Assembly (NCBI GenBank): GCA_965262485.1
Contig: OZ253540.1
Location: 2,418,001-2,482,000, forward strand
From: Bin87 sp965262485
GTDB lineage: Bacteria; Chloroflexota; Dehalococcoidia; Lucifugimonadales; UBA3495
Length of the DNA stretch: 64,000 bases
Direction of reading: 5' to 3'
Shown: one piece after another, positions 42,950 to 52,869 of the stretch
How the letters are laid out: each line of letters begins with the position of its first letter
How positions within the stretch are numbered: position 1 is the first letter of the stretch
Notes under the pieces: generated by a model
What the model was told of the DNA's origin: nothing
Seen by the model: only the letters and a program-made list of their open reading frames with translations
The model's database searches: none
Translations under genes and position numbers: made by a program

Positions 42950-43020
42950 GACCTCCGCTCATGGTGAGCTTGTCGAACCATCGACGACCGTCCTTCGACA
43001 GGCTCAGGACGAGCGGGTGG
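42950..43020. repeat. CGCTCATGGTGAG / TTCGACAGGCTC palindrome
   Basis: CCGCTCATGGTGAGCTTGTC and GACAGGCTCAGGACGAGCGG can pair as a long interrupted hairpin. The same module sits inside the MITE at 17875 and partly at 21990. Confidence 0.55.
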
Positions 43021-43080
43021 TTGATTTCCACAACTTGGCGGACGGGCAGTTTGATTCTGTAAAAGAATCAAGTCCCCGTG

Positions 43081-43884
43081 CTAGTCCGACTGCCACCGCA
43101 ACCGTTCTTCAAGCTGCCGGATGCGCTCGTTGGCGGCATCCCGTTCGACTTGGGCAGCATCTCGATCCGCTTGGACGGCATCCCGGTCGGCTCGGGCGGC
43201 GTCCCGCTGATCTTCGGCGGCTACCAGGGCCGCCTGCAATTCGGACGGATCCAACAGAAAGTCGTCCGTTTTCAGGTCATAAAAGCGCAGCTTGCCATCG
43301 TCCCAACACAGGAACAGGTCCAGAGCCGCGCTGTATCCGGAAAGCATCCCGTACATTTTCCCGGGGCGGTCGTCGGCCAGCGGCGTGGGTTCGTAGCGGC
43401 CATTGACCAGAAAATCGCCGGCCAGCGGCGCATCATGGTATTCTCCGCCAGTGTAGTCAAACCGCCAGTATTCGCCCACGCTGAAGCCGGCATAACCGTC
43501 GCGCTTGACCGTGTAATCGCGCCGCCCGGTGTGCTGCGAGGCGACTTCCAACACGAACTCCGGGGGTTTGCCCACGTCATCGATTTCATAACCGTTGTTA
43601 TCTTCGATGGCGTCGGGGTCAACGCCAAAAGCCACTACCAGGTCGGGCTCCAGCCAGCCGGAGCGTATCTGACTCCTCTCAAAGCACAAGTAGCCTTCGC
43701 CGCTCACCAGCACATCGGCCCGGTGGGAGAAGTGGCGATAGAGCGTGTTTCCGATGGCGGCACGGTGATAGTGGTTGTATTGCTGCATATCCGGCTTTTT
43801 GGGCGGGTCGGGCAACGGCGGTTTGGACGCCCGGCGCCGATTGCCGCCCGGTTCGGATGCAACGTCCCGCTGGGTTGTCATCAT
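43081..43884 (-). CDS. Uma2 family protein (DUF820)
   Basis: 267 residues: HRADVLVSGEGYLCFERS, PDLVVAFGVDPDAIE, PEFVLEVASQHTGRRD and VGEYWRFDYTGGEY give the PD-(D/E)XK-like Uma2 core. The C-terminus is a coiled coil of repeated AAxxQRDAARADRD units. It shares architecture and a Pro-rich N-terminal leader (PPLPDPPKKPDM) with the gene at 22478. ATG at 43884 chosen; earlier in-frame starts add an unconserved Arg-rich stretch. Confidence 0.8.
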   Translation of the reverse strand: MMTTQRDVASEPGGNRRRASKPPLPDPPKKPDMQQYNHYHRAAIGNTLYRHFSHRADVLVSGEGYLCFERSQIRSGWLEPDLVVAFGVDPDAIEDNNGYEIDDVGKPPEFVLEVASQHTGRRDYTVKRDGYAGFSVGEYWRFDYTGGEYHDAPLAGDFLVNGRYEPTPLADDRPGKMYGMLSGYSAALDLFLCWDDGKLRFYDLKTDDFLLDPSELQAALVAAEDQRDAARADRDAVQADRDAAQVERDAANERIRQLEERLRWQSD

Positions 43885-43916
43885 CGGCCTCGCAATTTGA
43901 GGGTGATCACAGGAAA

Positions 43917-45116
43917 CTACTTCCGCTCGAAGACGGCGGCTACGCCCTGGCCGCCGCCGACGCACATGGTTTCCAGACCCCACTGCAAATCCTGCCTCTC
44001 CATCTCGTGGAGCATAGTCGCCAGGATACGCGCGCCGGTGGCGGCGATGGGGTGGCCCAGTGAAATGCCGGAGCCGTTGACGTTGAGATTATCTTCGTGG
44101 GGCAGGTTCCACTCGCGGAGCACGGCGAGCACCTGGGCGGCGAAGGCTTCGTTGAGTTCAATGATGTCCATATCCCCCAGCGTCATGCCGATCTTGTTCA
44201 TAACCTTGTTGACGGAGGCCACGGGGCCGATGCCCATGGTGGCCGGATGGCAGCCGGTTACGGCCCAACCGCGCAGGTAGGCCATGGGGGTCAGGCCCAG
44301 CTCCTCGAGTTTATCCTCGGCCACCACCAGGCACACCGAGGCGGCATCGTTCTGACTGCTGGCGTTGCCGGCGGTAACACAGCCATCCTGCATCACCGGA
44401 CGCAGGCGTCCCAGAACGTCCATGGTGGTATCGCCGCGGGGGCCCTCGTCGGTGTCGAAGATTTTGGGGTCGCCACGGCGCTGGGGGATGCTGACGGGGA
44501 TGATCTCGGCGTCGAATTTGCCGGAATCGCGGGCGGCGACGGCGCGCTGGTGGCTCCGCAGCGCGAACTCATCCTGTTCCTGCCGTGGGATTTCGTACTG
44601 TTTCGCCAGATTTTCCGCCGTTTCGACCATGCCGCCGGGTAGGGGTCCGAAACGCTCTTCGGGGGCGATGGTAACCCGGGCGCGGGCCAGGCGGTCGTGG
44701 AATGTAACCGAGCCGAAACGGGCGCCCCAACGCGATTCGTTGTTGTAGAACTCGGCGCCGCTCATGCTCTCCACACCGCCGGCAATTACTACGTCGGCGT
44801 TGTCGGTCTGCACCAGCATGGAGGCGTTGAGAATCGCCTGCAAACCGGAGGAGCAACGGCGGTCCAGCTGGTAGCCGGGCACCTCAATTGGCAGGCCCGC
44901 CTTGAGACCGGCCAACCGGCCGATGGCGGGGTTCTCGCCGGAGGGATAGCCGTGGCCGAGAATGACGTCGTCAACCAGGGCTGGGTCGATGCCGCTCCGT
45001 TCCAGAGCAGCGCTGATGACGGTGGAAGCCAGCTCGGCGGCGGATATGTCGCGCAGGCCCCCGCCGAAGTTACCGACGGCAGTGCGGACTGGGGAAACGA
45101 TGGCTACTCCTCGCAT
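43917..45116 (-). CDS. thiolase family acetyl-CoA C-acyltransferase
   Basis: 399 residues from ATG 45116. The nucleophilic Cys is in LDRRCSSGLQAI; NEAFAAQVLAV, SGISLGHPIAATGARI (His) and MCVGGGQGVA (second Cys) complete the thiolase active site. It catalyses thiolytic cleavage or condensation of acyl-CoA, in fatty acid degradation or acetoacetyl-CoA formation. No linked beta-oxidation genes. The start fits MRGVAIVSPVRTAVG. Confidence 0.92.
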   Translation of the reverse strand: MRGVAIVSPVRTAVGNFGGGLRDISAAELASTVISAALERSGIDPALVDDVILGHGYPSGENPAIGRLAGLKAGLPIEVPGYQLDRRCSSGLQAILNASMLVQTDNADVVIAGGVESMSGAEFYNNESRWGARFGSVTFHDRLARARVTIAPEERFGPLPGGMVETAENLAKQYEIPRQEQDEFALRSHQRAVAARDSGKFDAEIIPVSIPQRRGDPKIFDTDEGPRGDTTMDVLGRLRPVMQDGCVTAGNASSQNDAASVCLVVAEDKLEELGLTPMAYLRGWAVTGCHPATMGIGPVASVNKVMNKIGMTLGDMDIIELNEAFAAQVLAVLREWNLPHEDNLNVNGSGISLGHPIAATGARILATMLHEMERQDLQWGLETMCVGGGQGVAAVFERK

Positions 45117-45225
45117 AATAGGGCTCCTTGTTCTGCGGACAGCGGCAGACAAATTCAACGTAAATTGGTGGGCGTATCATACCCGCTGCCACCCGCCATG
45201 TAAAACGAGAGCATCGTGCAAAACT

Positions 45226-45260
45226 GTCATTGCGAACGAAGCGTGGCAATCTCCTTGGGT
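45226..45260. repeat. CATTGCGA repeat module
   Basis: TGTCATTGCGAACGAAGCGT and GGCAATCTCC make a single module of the CATTGCGAG family, just upstream of the miniature element at 45303. Confidence 0.5.
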
Positions 45261-45302
45261 ATCAAACCGTCATTCCGGGAAGGCGTAAATCCCTCCTCTC
45301 CC

Positions 45303-45447
45303 CAGGGTCATTCGGTTGTCATTGCGAGGAGCGCAGCGACGTGGCAATCTCGTTGAGGTTGAGCACACGCCGGGGAACCATCATTGCTACGGTGTCGAGA
45401 TTGCCACGCTGCGCTCGCAATGGGATTAGGAAAACCGAAAGACCCTG
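45303..45447. mobile_element. ISAs1-type miniature element (145 bp)
   Basis: The ends CAGGGTCATTCGGTT and AACCGAAAGACCCTG match those of the element at 21955, and the interior shares CATTGCGAGGAGCGCAGCGA and CCGGGGAACCATCATTGCTA. The flanks CTCCTCTCCC and CTCCATCTCCCC are an imperfect direct repeat, so the original 10-bp duplication seems decayed. Confidence 0.72.
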
Positions 45448-45513
45448 CTCCATCTCCCCGCGCGTGCGGCCACGGGTGAGGGCCGCCCTGCTATAATCAA
45501 AATCGCCATACGT

Positions 45514-45588
45514 GGGGGCTTAGCTCAGTGGGAGAGCACCTGCTTTGCAAGCAGGGGGTCAGGGGTTCGAATCCCCTAGCCTCCACCA
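45514..45588 (+). tRNA. tRNA-Ala (anticodon TGC)
   Basis: The 75-nt gene folds as a cloverleaf: acceptor GGGGGCT/AGCCTCC with one G-U pair, D-arm GCTC-AGTGGGA-GAGC, anticodon stem CCTGC/GCAGG around TTTGCAA (anticodon TGC), T-arm AGGGG-TTCGAAT-CCCCT and encoded CCA at 45586-45588. A TATAAT at 45492-45497 lies 16 nt upstream. Confidence 0.97.
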
Positions 45589-45599
45589 GAATGTACCGT

Positions 45600-45873
45600 A
45601 CTGCGAACTCCGCCGTTCAGGGCTACCTCGACGGCGTCCGCGCCCCTGATTGGGGTTGCCCCTCGAGGGCATTAGCCGGGCGACTCTGGCCAGTGGCAGC
45701 GAGGTAACCTTTGCTTACTACGGTGTTGTTGCGCTCTGGGACGGCAGCCGGTATACATAGAGGCCGATGCCGCCGACACCACGCCGCTCGCAGGTATGCG
45801 GCTGCTCGACAGCCACCGCCGGTACGTGGAGGTCGAGGACCTCGGGCGCGTAATCATAGAACGAAGGGGGTAA
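45600..45873 (+). pseudogene. clan AA aspartic protease remnant, frameshifted
   Basis: One frame reads LGLPLEGISRATLASGSEV, then TFAYYGVVALWDG (to about 45750); a shift leads to VYIEADAADTTPLAGMRLLD and RYVEVEDLGRVIIERRG (stop 45871-45873). This is the C-terminal pattern of retropepsin-like clan AA proteases (LGLPL...DG...PLxGMxLL...VxIE). The part with the catalytic D-T/S-G is missing or further scrambled towards the tRNA. Confidence 0.5.
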
Positions 45874-45959
45874 ACCCAGCATCATGTTCAACCCGGTGAC
45901 CGCCATGACCACCCTGGCCCGCCGCCCCGCTGCGGGACTGCTCGCCCGGTTTACCCCCC

Positions 45960-47186
45960 CTGACAGGGGTAGGTATGGGCTGAAATCGGGTTGCGACATA
46001 GCTTGGGAAGGCGCACCGCCATCCAGCATCTTGGTTGTGACACGACCAGATGCAGGAGACCCTCGATGCGCCTTCCCAGAGAATGCTATCAGATGCAAAA
46101 AACGATTGAAACGCATTTACCTCACCTCTCCCAGCCACAATTGACCGGCCTGGCGCTGTGGGTCTGCGGGGCCATCCTCGCCGGCAGCGCCTGCCAGACC
46201 GAGCTGGACGTAACTCTCTGCTTCGCGCCACTGCTGCGGTGGGTCCTCACCTGGTGGCGGTCGGGCGGCCTGGCTTTGGCCATCGACCCAACCCTCAAAG
46301 GGGACCAGACCACCGCCATCGTCATCAGCGTGCTCTACCGCAGTTGCGCCATCCCCGTGGCCTGGCACATCCGGCACGCCGACCAGCCCGGCTCCTGGAT
46401 GGACCCCACCGTGGAACTGCTGCAAGCCTTGGCCCCAGCGGTTCCCGAGAATATGACCGTCATCGTGCTCTGCGACCGGGGCATCGCCAGTCCCAAGCTG
46501 TGGCAGCAGATACGGGATCAAGGCTGGCATCCCGGTATGCGCTACCGAAAGAACATCACTTTCTGCGCCGACGGCGGCAAACGATTGCCCGCCCAGCGCT
46601 TCGTCTCCCGTCCCGATACGGCGTGGATTGGCCGCGGCACCGCCTTCAGCACCCCCAAGGCCAAGCGACGTTGCACCCTGCTGGTGGTCTGGTACTCCGA
46701 GCAGGAGGAGCCCTGGATCATCCTCACCGACCTGGCACCCGATCAGGTGGGTCCCAGTTGGTACGCCCTGCGCTTCTGGATCGAGCTGGGCTTCAAGGCC
46801 CTCAAGAGCCTGGGCTGGAAGTGGGACCAGACCCGCCGCACCGACCCCACCCGCGTCTCCCGCCACTGGCTGGTGCTGTCGGTGGCTACCCTGCTGGCCC
46901 TGGCCTACGGCACCAGGGTGGAAGACGCCCAGGAGCGCAGTATCGCCCCAGGCAACCTGCGGGCGCCGCCCAAGGACTTGGCTCCCAATCACCGTGACTC
47001 CCGTAGCCGTCCGGCGCGCACCGTGAGCGTGATCCGCCACGGCATCGACTGGCTCCGGCGCTTGCTGATCAAGGGCCGCCTCTGGAGCCGCGTCTGGCTG
47101 CTGCCCGAACCCTGGCCACAACCCAAGCCCGACCTGGAGATTACTCGCCATGTCCCACCGTAAAAACCCATACCTACCCCTGTCAG
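45960..47186. mobile_element. IS4-family insertion sequence (1227 bp)
   Basis: Perfect 20-bp inverted repeats CTGACAGGGGTAGGTATGGG (45960-45979) and its complement (47167-47186) bound an intact transposase gene. It sits in a C-rich site: 6 C on the left (45954-45959) and 23 C on the right, which hides any target duplication. The same terminal 16 bp end the miniature element at 7907-8090. Confidence 0.9.
46066..47163 (+). CDS. IS4-family transposase
   Basis: 365 residues from ATG 46066 (AGGAG 8 nt upstream). DDE residues are in LALAIDPTLKGDQT, TVIVLCDRGIAS and FWIELGFKALK. The last stretch fits the IS4 Y-x2-R-x3-E-x6-K signature exactly (YALRFWIELGFKALK). The N-terminus QKTIETHLPHLSQPQLTGLA is DNA-binding. 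Intact, so the element is probably active. Confidence 0.9.
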   Translation: MRLPRECYQMQKTIETHLPHLSQPQLTGLALWVCGAILAGSACQTELDVTLCFAPLLRWVLTWWRSGGLALAIDPTLKGDQTTAIVISVLYRSCAIPVAWHIRHADQPGSWMDPTVELLQALAPAVPENMTVIVLCDRGIASPKLWQQIRDQGWHPGMRYRKNITFCADGGKRLPAQRFVSRPDTAWIGRGTAFSTPKAKRRCTLLVVWYSEQEEPWIILTDLAPDQVGPSWYALRFWIELGFKALKSLGWKWDQTRRTDPTRVSRHWLVLSVATLLALAYGTRVEDAQERSIAPGNLRAPPKDLAPNHRDSRSRPARTVSVIRHGIDWLRRLLIKGRLWSRVWLLPEPWPQPKPDLEITRHVPP

Positions 47187-47209
47187 CCCCCCCCCCCCCC
47201 CCCCCCCCC
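47187..47209 (+). repeat. 23-nt poly-C tract upstream of the LRR surface-protein gene
   Basis: A run of 23 C begins at the last base of the IS4 element and ends 17 nt before ATG 47227 of the giant secreted protein. Tracts of this length slip readily and could change promoter spacing. They are also prone to sequencing error, so the exact length is uncertain. Confidence 0.8.
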
Positions 47210-47226
47210 GCAAAAGGTGGCTCAGA

Positions 47227-48353
47227 ATGACGCCGGGACGGCTGGCCGGCCTGTTCCTGGCCCTGGCGGTCGTTGCCCTGGGGACGCTGTTTTCCGGCGT
47301 TCCGGCGGCCCTGGCTCAGGACCCGACGGTGAATATTTGCAGTCGCACCGAGACGGTGGAAGACGCCATCCTCGACGCCACGGCCACCAATGACGTTTGC
47401 GGCAGCGTCCTTGTCTCTGACCTGAACACGGTCACGGACCTCGATCTGTCCAGCGGCAGTCTCACCACGCTGATGAATGGCGACTTCGACGGACTCGGCG
47501 GACTCAAGAACCTCGACCTCAGCCGAAACCAGTTGACCGCCCCGCCTATCCTGACCGACAACACTAACCTCCTGACCCTCGACCTCAGCAACAACCGGTT
47601 GTCCACCGCGCCCGACGTGAGCGCCAACACTGTATTACGGATCCTCAACCTCGACCAAAACCAGTTGACCGCCCCGCCCATCCTGACCGACAACACTGAC
47701 CTCGATACCCTCCACCTCGGCAGAAACCGGTTGACCGCCGCGCCCGACGTGAGCGCCAACACCAAACTCCAGGACCTCTTCCTTTACAGCAACAGGTTGG
47801 CCAGCCCACCTGTCCTGACGGGTCTCGCCGAACTCGGTCAACTCTCGTTGGACCGCAATCTGCTGACCACCACACCCGACGTGAGCGACAACACCAAACT
47901 CACGCACTTCTGGCTCCATAACAACCTGTTGACCGAATCACCTGACCTGACCGGTCTCACCGAACTGCAGCTCTTTGAATTCGGCAGAAACAGGTTGACC
48001 ACCCCACCCGACGTGAGCACCAACACCGCGCTCACACGTCTCACGTTGGATAGCAATCTGCTGACCACCCCACCTGACGTCAGCGCCAACACCGCACTCC
48101 AGGTCCTGACGTTGGGGGACAATCGGTTGACCAGGCCACCCAACTTGAGCGCCAACACCGCACTCCAGGTCCTGACGCTCCATCGCAACAGATTGACCAC
48201 CACGCCCGACGTGGGGACCAACACCGCACTCACGCAACTGATCCTTTCCGATAATAAGTTGACCGACCCACCCAACTTGAGCGCCAACACAGCACTCACA
48301 CACCTCTATCTGCATAACAATATGTTGGAGGCCCTGCCCGGCCTGAGCGCTAA
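47227..48353 (+). pseudogene. 5' part of giant secreted LRR/Calx-beta/PKD protein, cut by IS5
   Basis: A signal peptide (LAGLFLALAVVALGTLFSG, cleavage after ALA) precedes an N-cap (TVNICSRTETVEDAI) and about 13 leucine-rich repeats of the pattern LDLSxNxLTxxPxLTDNT. These alternate DVSANT and NLSANT versions, as if grown by 60-70 bp unit duplication. The reading stops being native at LSA, where an IS5 copy with TAA duplicates enters; IS sequence adds a short foreign tail and a stop at 48390. The full gene (1547 residues) continues at 49219. Secreted or surface; perhaps a ligand-binding adhesin. Confidence 0.88.
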
Positions 48354-49215
48354 GAGCCTGTCTACGATCTTTTCAGGATTAGCACCGTGAAGGCAAGCAC
48401 CACCATTTGCAGGCTGGTATTGAGCTTTCTTTCGCAGTTCTTCCAGAGGCGGCGGCACTTCTCCAGCCAGGCGAAAGACCGTTCCACTACCCACCGCTTC
48501 GGCAGCACCACGAAGGTGTGCAGTTCGCTGCGTTTCACCACCTCCACCGACGCTCCCAGCCGGCTTTGCACCCCAGCGGCAAAGGGTTCCCCAGTGTAAC
48601 CCCCGTCCACCAGCACGTTCTGCACCTGACTGAGGCCGTCCCGGCGCCGGTCAAACATCGCCAAAGCCCCAGCCCGGTCGGTGACGTTGGCCGTGGTTAT
48701 GTGGATCGCATGGGGCAATCCTTGCGTGTCCACCGCGATGTGTCGCTTGATTCCGGATACCTTCTTGCCCGCGTCATAGCCCTTCTGCTCGGCGGTGTCC
48801 GTGTTCTTGACGCTCTGGGAGTCCACGATGCAGAAGCTGGTCTGCTTTTTCCGTCCATTGCTTTGTCGGGCCTCGCCAACCGATTTTTTTTAGGACTTGT
48901 TCCAGAATGGAATCCTGCTCCGGGCCGGGCCGCTCGCTCCATTGCCGGAAATACTGGTAGCAAGTGCGCCAGTTTGGGAAATCCGCGGGCAGCATTCGCC
49001 ACTGGCAGCCGCTTTTCAAGAGGTACAGTACGCCGCAGAAAACGTCGTACAAGTCCACGGTGCGGGGCTTGGTCCGGCGGCGGGCCGACTCCAACGTCGG
49101 CAGAATCCGGGCGAATTGCTCCCGGCTGATGTCGCTGGGATAGGAATGAGACATGATTACCCCTCCCCTGGTGATAGTCTCAACTTAACCTATTTCAGAG
49201 ATCGTAGACAGGTTC
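48354..49215. mobile_element. IS5-family insertion sequence, copy 3 (862 bp), inside the LRR gene
   Basis: It has the same 862-bp length and ends as copies 1 and 2 (GAGCCTGTCTACGATC / GATCGTAGACAGGTTC), in opposite orientation. A clean TAA duplication flanks it (48351-48353, 49216-49218). Removing it and one TAA joins GCT|AAC, restoring LSANTALKQLTLY in the LRR frame. Proteins are identical to copy 2, so the insertion is recent. Confidence 0.95.
48362..49154 (-). CDS. IS5-family transposase, two overlapping frames
   Basis: The N-terminal frame is 48774-49154 and the catalytic frame ends at 48362; the two are joined after an A8 run (complement of the T8 near 48884-48891). Protein sequences are the same as those at 6616-7408, with DDE residues in VDSQSVKNTDTA, VDGGYTGEPF and VERSFAWLEKC. 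Transcribed against the interrupted host gene. Confidence 0.9.
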
Positions 49216-49218
49216 TAA

Positions 49219-52200
49219 CACCGCGCTCAAACAACTCACGCTGTACAACAATCCGGCGACCCTCACAACCACGCTGCCATCGTTCGCTGCTCATACCGCT
49301 CTCCAGTGGTTGTACCTGGGCTGGCACAATCCCTCCCTCACGACCCTGCCGAGCGGGTTCCTGACCGGACTGCCCACCACGCTGAGCCGCCTGTCTCTGG
49401 AGGGCTTCAATCTGACTGACTCGGAACTCGCCACTATCGGCAGCAGGTTCACCAGTGTGACAACGCTCCACCTGGGCGGAAGCGGCCTCTCCGCCGCCCA
49501 GACCAACGCCTTGCTGGATGCTCTTGCAGCCAATCCAACCGTGGCCAACCTTGCCCTGGACGGCAACGATCTGTCGGGGGTGGATTGGACCAAGCTGTCC
49601 GAGATCACCAGCCTGAGAGCCCTCGATGTGACCGGTGCCAACCTCAACGACAGCGACGCTGCTGAGATCGCCGCCAACGCACCGGCCGGGCTGCTCAATC
49701 TGTATCTGGGCTACAACGCGCTCACGGCGGTGCCGTCCCTTGCCCGGTTCGCCAGGCTCCCAGCCCTGGTCCTGGAGCACAACAACCTGGACGACGCGGA
49801 CCTGACCGCCAACACGTTCGACGGACCCAGCAGTCTGAGAGTGGAGATCACCGCCGGCAACCCCGGGATCACCAGTACCATAGACGAGCTCGATGACAGA
49901 TACTCCCACGTCTCTTTTCGCAGCTACGCGGCCGTGGCCGTCACGTCGCTGGCCGTGGCCAAGACCGTGATCGGAGAGGCGCCGGCCGGCCAGGAATACG
50001 GCTTCAGCCTGAGCTGCACGGCGACAGGAACCACCCCGCGGACCCACACGTTCACCCGCACGGCCGGCGAGAGCGGTTACGTCCCTGTCCACGCCCCCGG
50101 CCTGCTCACCGGTTCGATTAACGCGGCAACTTTCCGCACCGTGGGCGCCGCCACCTGCACCCTCACCGAACCCGCCAGCCACGGCGCCCTCGCCAACGAC
50201 CTGTTCACTGACCAGGTCATCACCCGATCCGGCCACACCGCCGCCGTCACCAACATCCACGGGCCCATCCCGCCCTTCGCCGTCCGCATTGCGGCCGCCA
50301 ACGCCGAGATTACGGAGGGCGAGGACGCGGTGTTCACCATCACGGCGATCCCAGCCCCGCCGCAAGACCTGCCAGTGGATCTGCGCGTCACCGCCCGCGG
50401 CAACTACGGCGTTCAGGAGCGCTTCAGGCACTGGGGCGGCGTGACCATCAAGGCGGGGCAGACCAGCGCAACCTACCGGGTCCCGACCAGTGGGGACACG
50501 GTGGACGAGCCCAACGGCACGGTAACGGTTGGCGTGCTGGTCGGCCAAGGATACGGCGAGCCGTATCCTGTGGACCCGGCGAACGACTACGCAAGGGTCA
50601 CGATTCAGGACGACGACGGCGGGCCGGAATTTAGGATCGAGGTTGACCGCGAGCATTGGACAGTCACGGAGGGTGGCGCCGCAGTGTTCAAGGTGGTCGC
50701 CTCGCCCGTTTCGACGACTCCTGTCGCGGTCAATCTGGCAATCATTCACGCGTGCTATTACGGCGAAGGCTGCGATCACGGCGTTCTGGATACCGGACTA
50801 AATTCCGGAATGACCACGGAAACGGTTCAGGAAACGGTAACGGTCCGGGGCAAGATCGTGGAAAAGGACGGCAGGAGGGTCCGGGAAAGGGACACGGTGA
50901 AAATTGTGAGCCGCGTCGAGGGAAGAGCCACCCTGATGATCCCGGCCAACGCGGATTCAGAGACCTATACCATCCAGACCCGTAGGGACGAAGATACGGA
51001 TCTCTACGCCTACGTGTCGGTCAGGCTGCTGCCCAGCACGAACTATCAGCTCACGGATGACCCGTCGGGCGTGCGGCAGCGACAAGGGACAATCGTGATC
51101 TGCAACGACGCCGACAACGACGGCGAGTGCGACGAGCGGTCGCCGGAGGAGTTTACGCCGGACCCGGACCTATTTTACAGTGAACCGCCGAGCTCGACGC
51201 CGAGCGCTCAGCTGGGCGAGGCGCCGGGCGGGTCGCGCCTGACGGTGAGCTGGGACGAGGTCGCCGAGGCCACCGGCTACGACGTGCGCTGGGGCGTCGC
51301 GGCGGCGCCGGCGCGGCAGACCGCGCGGGTGAGCGAACCGGAGTTCACGACGCCGGAGCTGGCGCCGGGGGTGGCCCACGCCTTCCAGGTCTCGGCCTGC
51401 AACGACGCCGGGTGCAGCGCGCAGTCGCCGGCGGTCCAGGGGCAGGGGGCGGCGGAACCCGTCCAGCCGACGGCCAACGCCGGCCCCGACCTGGCCGGCG
51501 CGCCGGGTGGCGAGGTGACGCTGCAAGGCAAGGGCAGCACGAACCCCTACGGCAAATGGTACCAAATGGCCCACCAGTGGACGCAGCTCTCCGGCCCGCC
51601 GGTGACGCTGACGCATCCGAATACAGGTCAGGCCGCCGCCAACTTCGGCGATCCCAGGTTCACCATCCCCGCCGACGTGGCGGACGGCACAACGCTGGAG
51701 TTCGAGCTGACGGTGACCGATGAGGAAGGGGAATCCAATTCCGATACCCTGACCGTCACGGTCGCCGTCACGGAAACCATCCGGCCCACGGCCCAGGCCG
51801 GCCCGGACCTGACCGGCGCGCCGGGTGGCGAGGTGACGCTGCAAGGCACCGACAGCATCAACCCCTACGGCGCGTGGTGGCGGATGCGGCATCAGTGGAC
51901 GCAGCTCTCCGGCCCGCCGGTGACGCTGACGCATCCGAAGACTTCCCAGCCGGCCAGCAACTACGCCGACCCCAGGTTCATCGTCCCCGCCGGCGCGGCG
52001 GACGGCGCAACGCTGGAGTTCGAGCTGACCGTAACCGACCAGGAGGGCGAGTCGGACTCGGACACGGTGACCGTGACGGTTATCCGGCCCGATAACACCC
52101 CGCCGGTGGTGGCGGAACTGGCATTGGTGCGGGTCTTTACTGACGAAACGGTCCAGTTGACCGGTTCGGCCACCGACTACGAGGACGCCGCGGATGCTCT

Positions 52201-52735
52201 GACCTACCTCTGGGAACAGACGGGCCTCCGGGAACAGACGGGCGGAACGCCGGCGGTATCCATCGACGGCGCCAGCACGGCCACGGCCAGTTTCACCGCG
52301 CCGGCGGTCAGCGGCGAAACGGCCCTGACCTTCCGGCTGAGCGTAACCGACTCCGGCGGCCTCACCGCCAGCCGGAAAACGACGGTGACCGTACTGCCGA
52401 CGCCCACGGCCTGCGCCGGGGACGACCTGACGTCCACGGCGGGAACCGAGATAACCCTGGAGGGCATTTGCAGCACGAACCCCTACGGAGAGTGGTGGCG
52501 GATGGCGCACCAGTGGACGCAGCTCGCCGGCCCCAGCGTCACGCTGACGCATCCGCAGACTGAACTGTACAACCAGGCTGCCGACAAGTTCGGCGACCCC
52601 AGGTTCACCATCCCCGCCGACGCGGCGGCCGGCACAACGCTGGAGTTCCAACTAACCGTAACCGACAAAGAGGGCGGGACCGACACCGACACGGTGACCG
52701 TGACCGTCACCTCGGAGAGCAGCAGCAGCGGTTAG
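49219..52735 (+). pseudogene. 3' part of giant secreted LRR/Calx-beta/FN3/PKD protein
   Basis: It resumes in frame with NTALKQLTLYNN and further LRRs (to about 49900). Then comes a Cys-containing beta domain (TVIGEAPAGQEYGFSLSCTA), two Calx-beta-like domains (AEITEGEDAVFTITAIP; WTVTEGGAAVFKVVAS), and an FN3 domain (RLTVSWDEVAEATGYDVRW). Finally there are four PKD/Ig-like repeats with NAGPDLAGAPGGEVTLQG and WTQLSGPPVTLTHP (about 51470-52720). No anchor, sorting signal or membrane helix at the end, so it may be released. An internal ATG at 49310 opens a 1141-residue frame, but without signal peptide it is not exportable. Confidence 0.88.
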
Positions 52736-52767
52736 GAGCAAAATCGGGAGTTTGTCCCCCGACGCAA

Positions 52768-52809
52768 CGCCGCCGGCAGTCTTACAAAAGCTGCCGGCGG
52801 CGTTATTTT
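52768..52809 (+). terminator. rho-independent terminator of the LRR gene
   Basis: A perfect 12-bp stem CGCCGCCGGCAG / CTGCCGGCGGCG with an 11-nt loop is followed by TTATTTT. It starts 33 nt after the stop codon. Confidence 0.85.
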
Positions 52810-52869
52810 GCAATGGACCACCCCCACTACGGATAAAGCGTACCCCGAGTAGCGAAATCTCCTCGACCC

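Noticed and set aside
45960..47209. 12-bp target duplication for the IS4 element
   Set aside because: The left 12 bp (ending in six C) and the right 12 bp (all C) do not match; the poly-C run prevents a decision.
47500..48330. Regular 60-70 bp direct repeats considered as a CRISPR-like or tandem-repeat array
   Set aside because: They keep one reading frame and encode leucine-rich repeats with conserved Leu/Asn positions; no spacers or cas genes.
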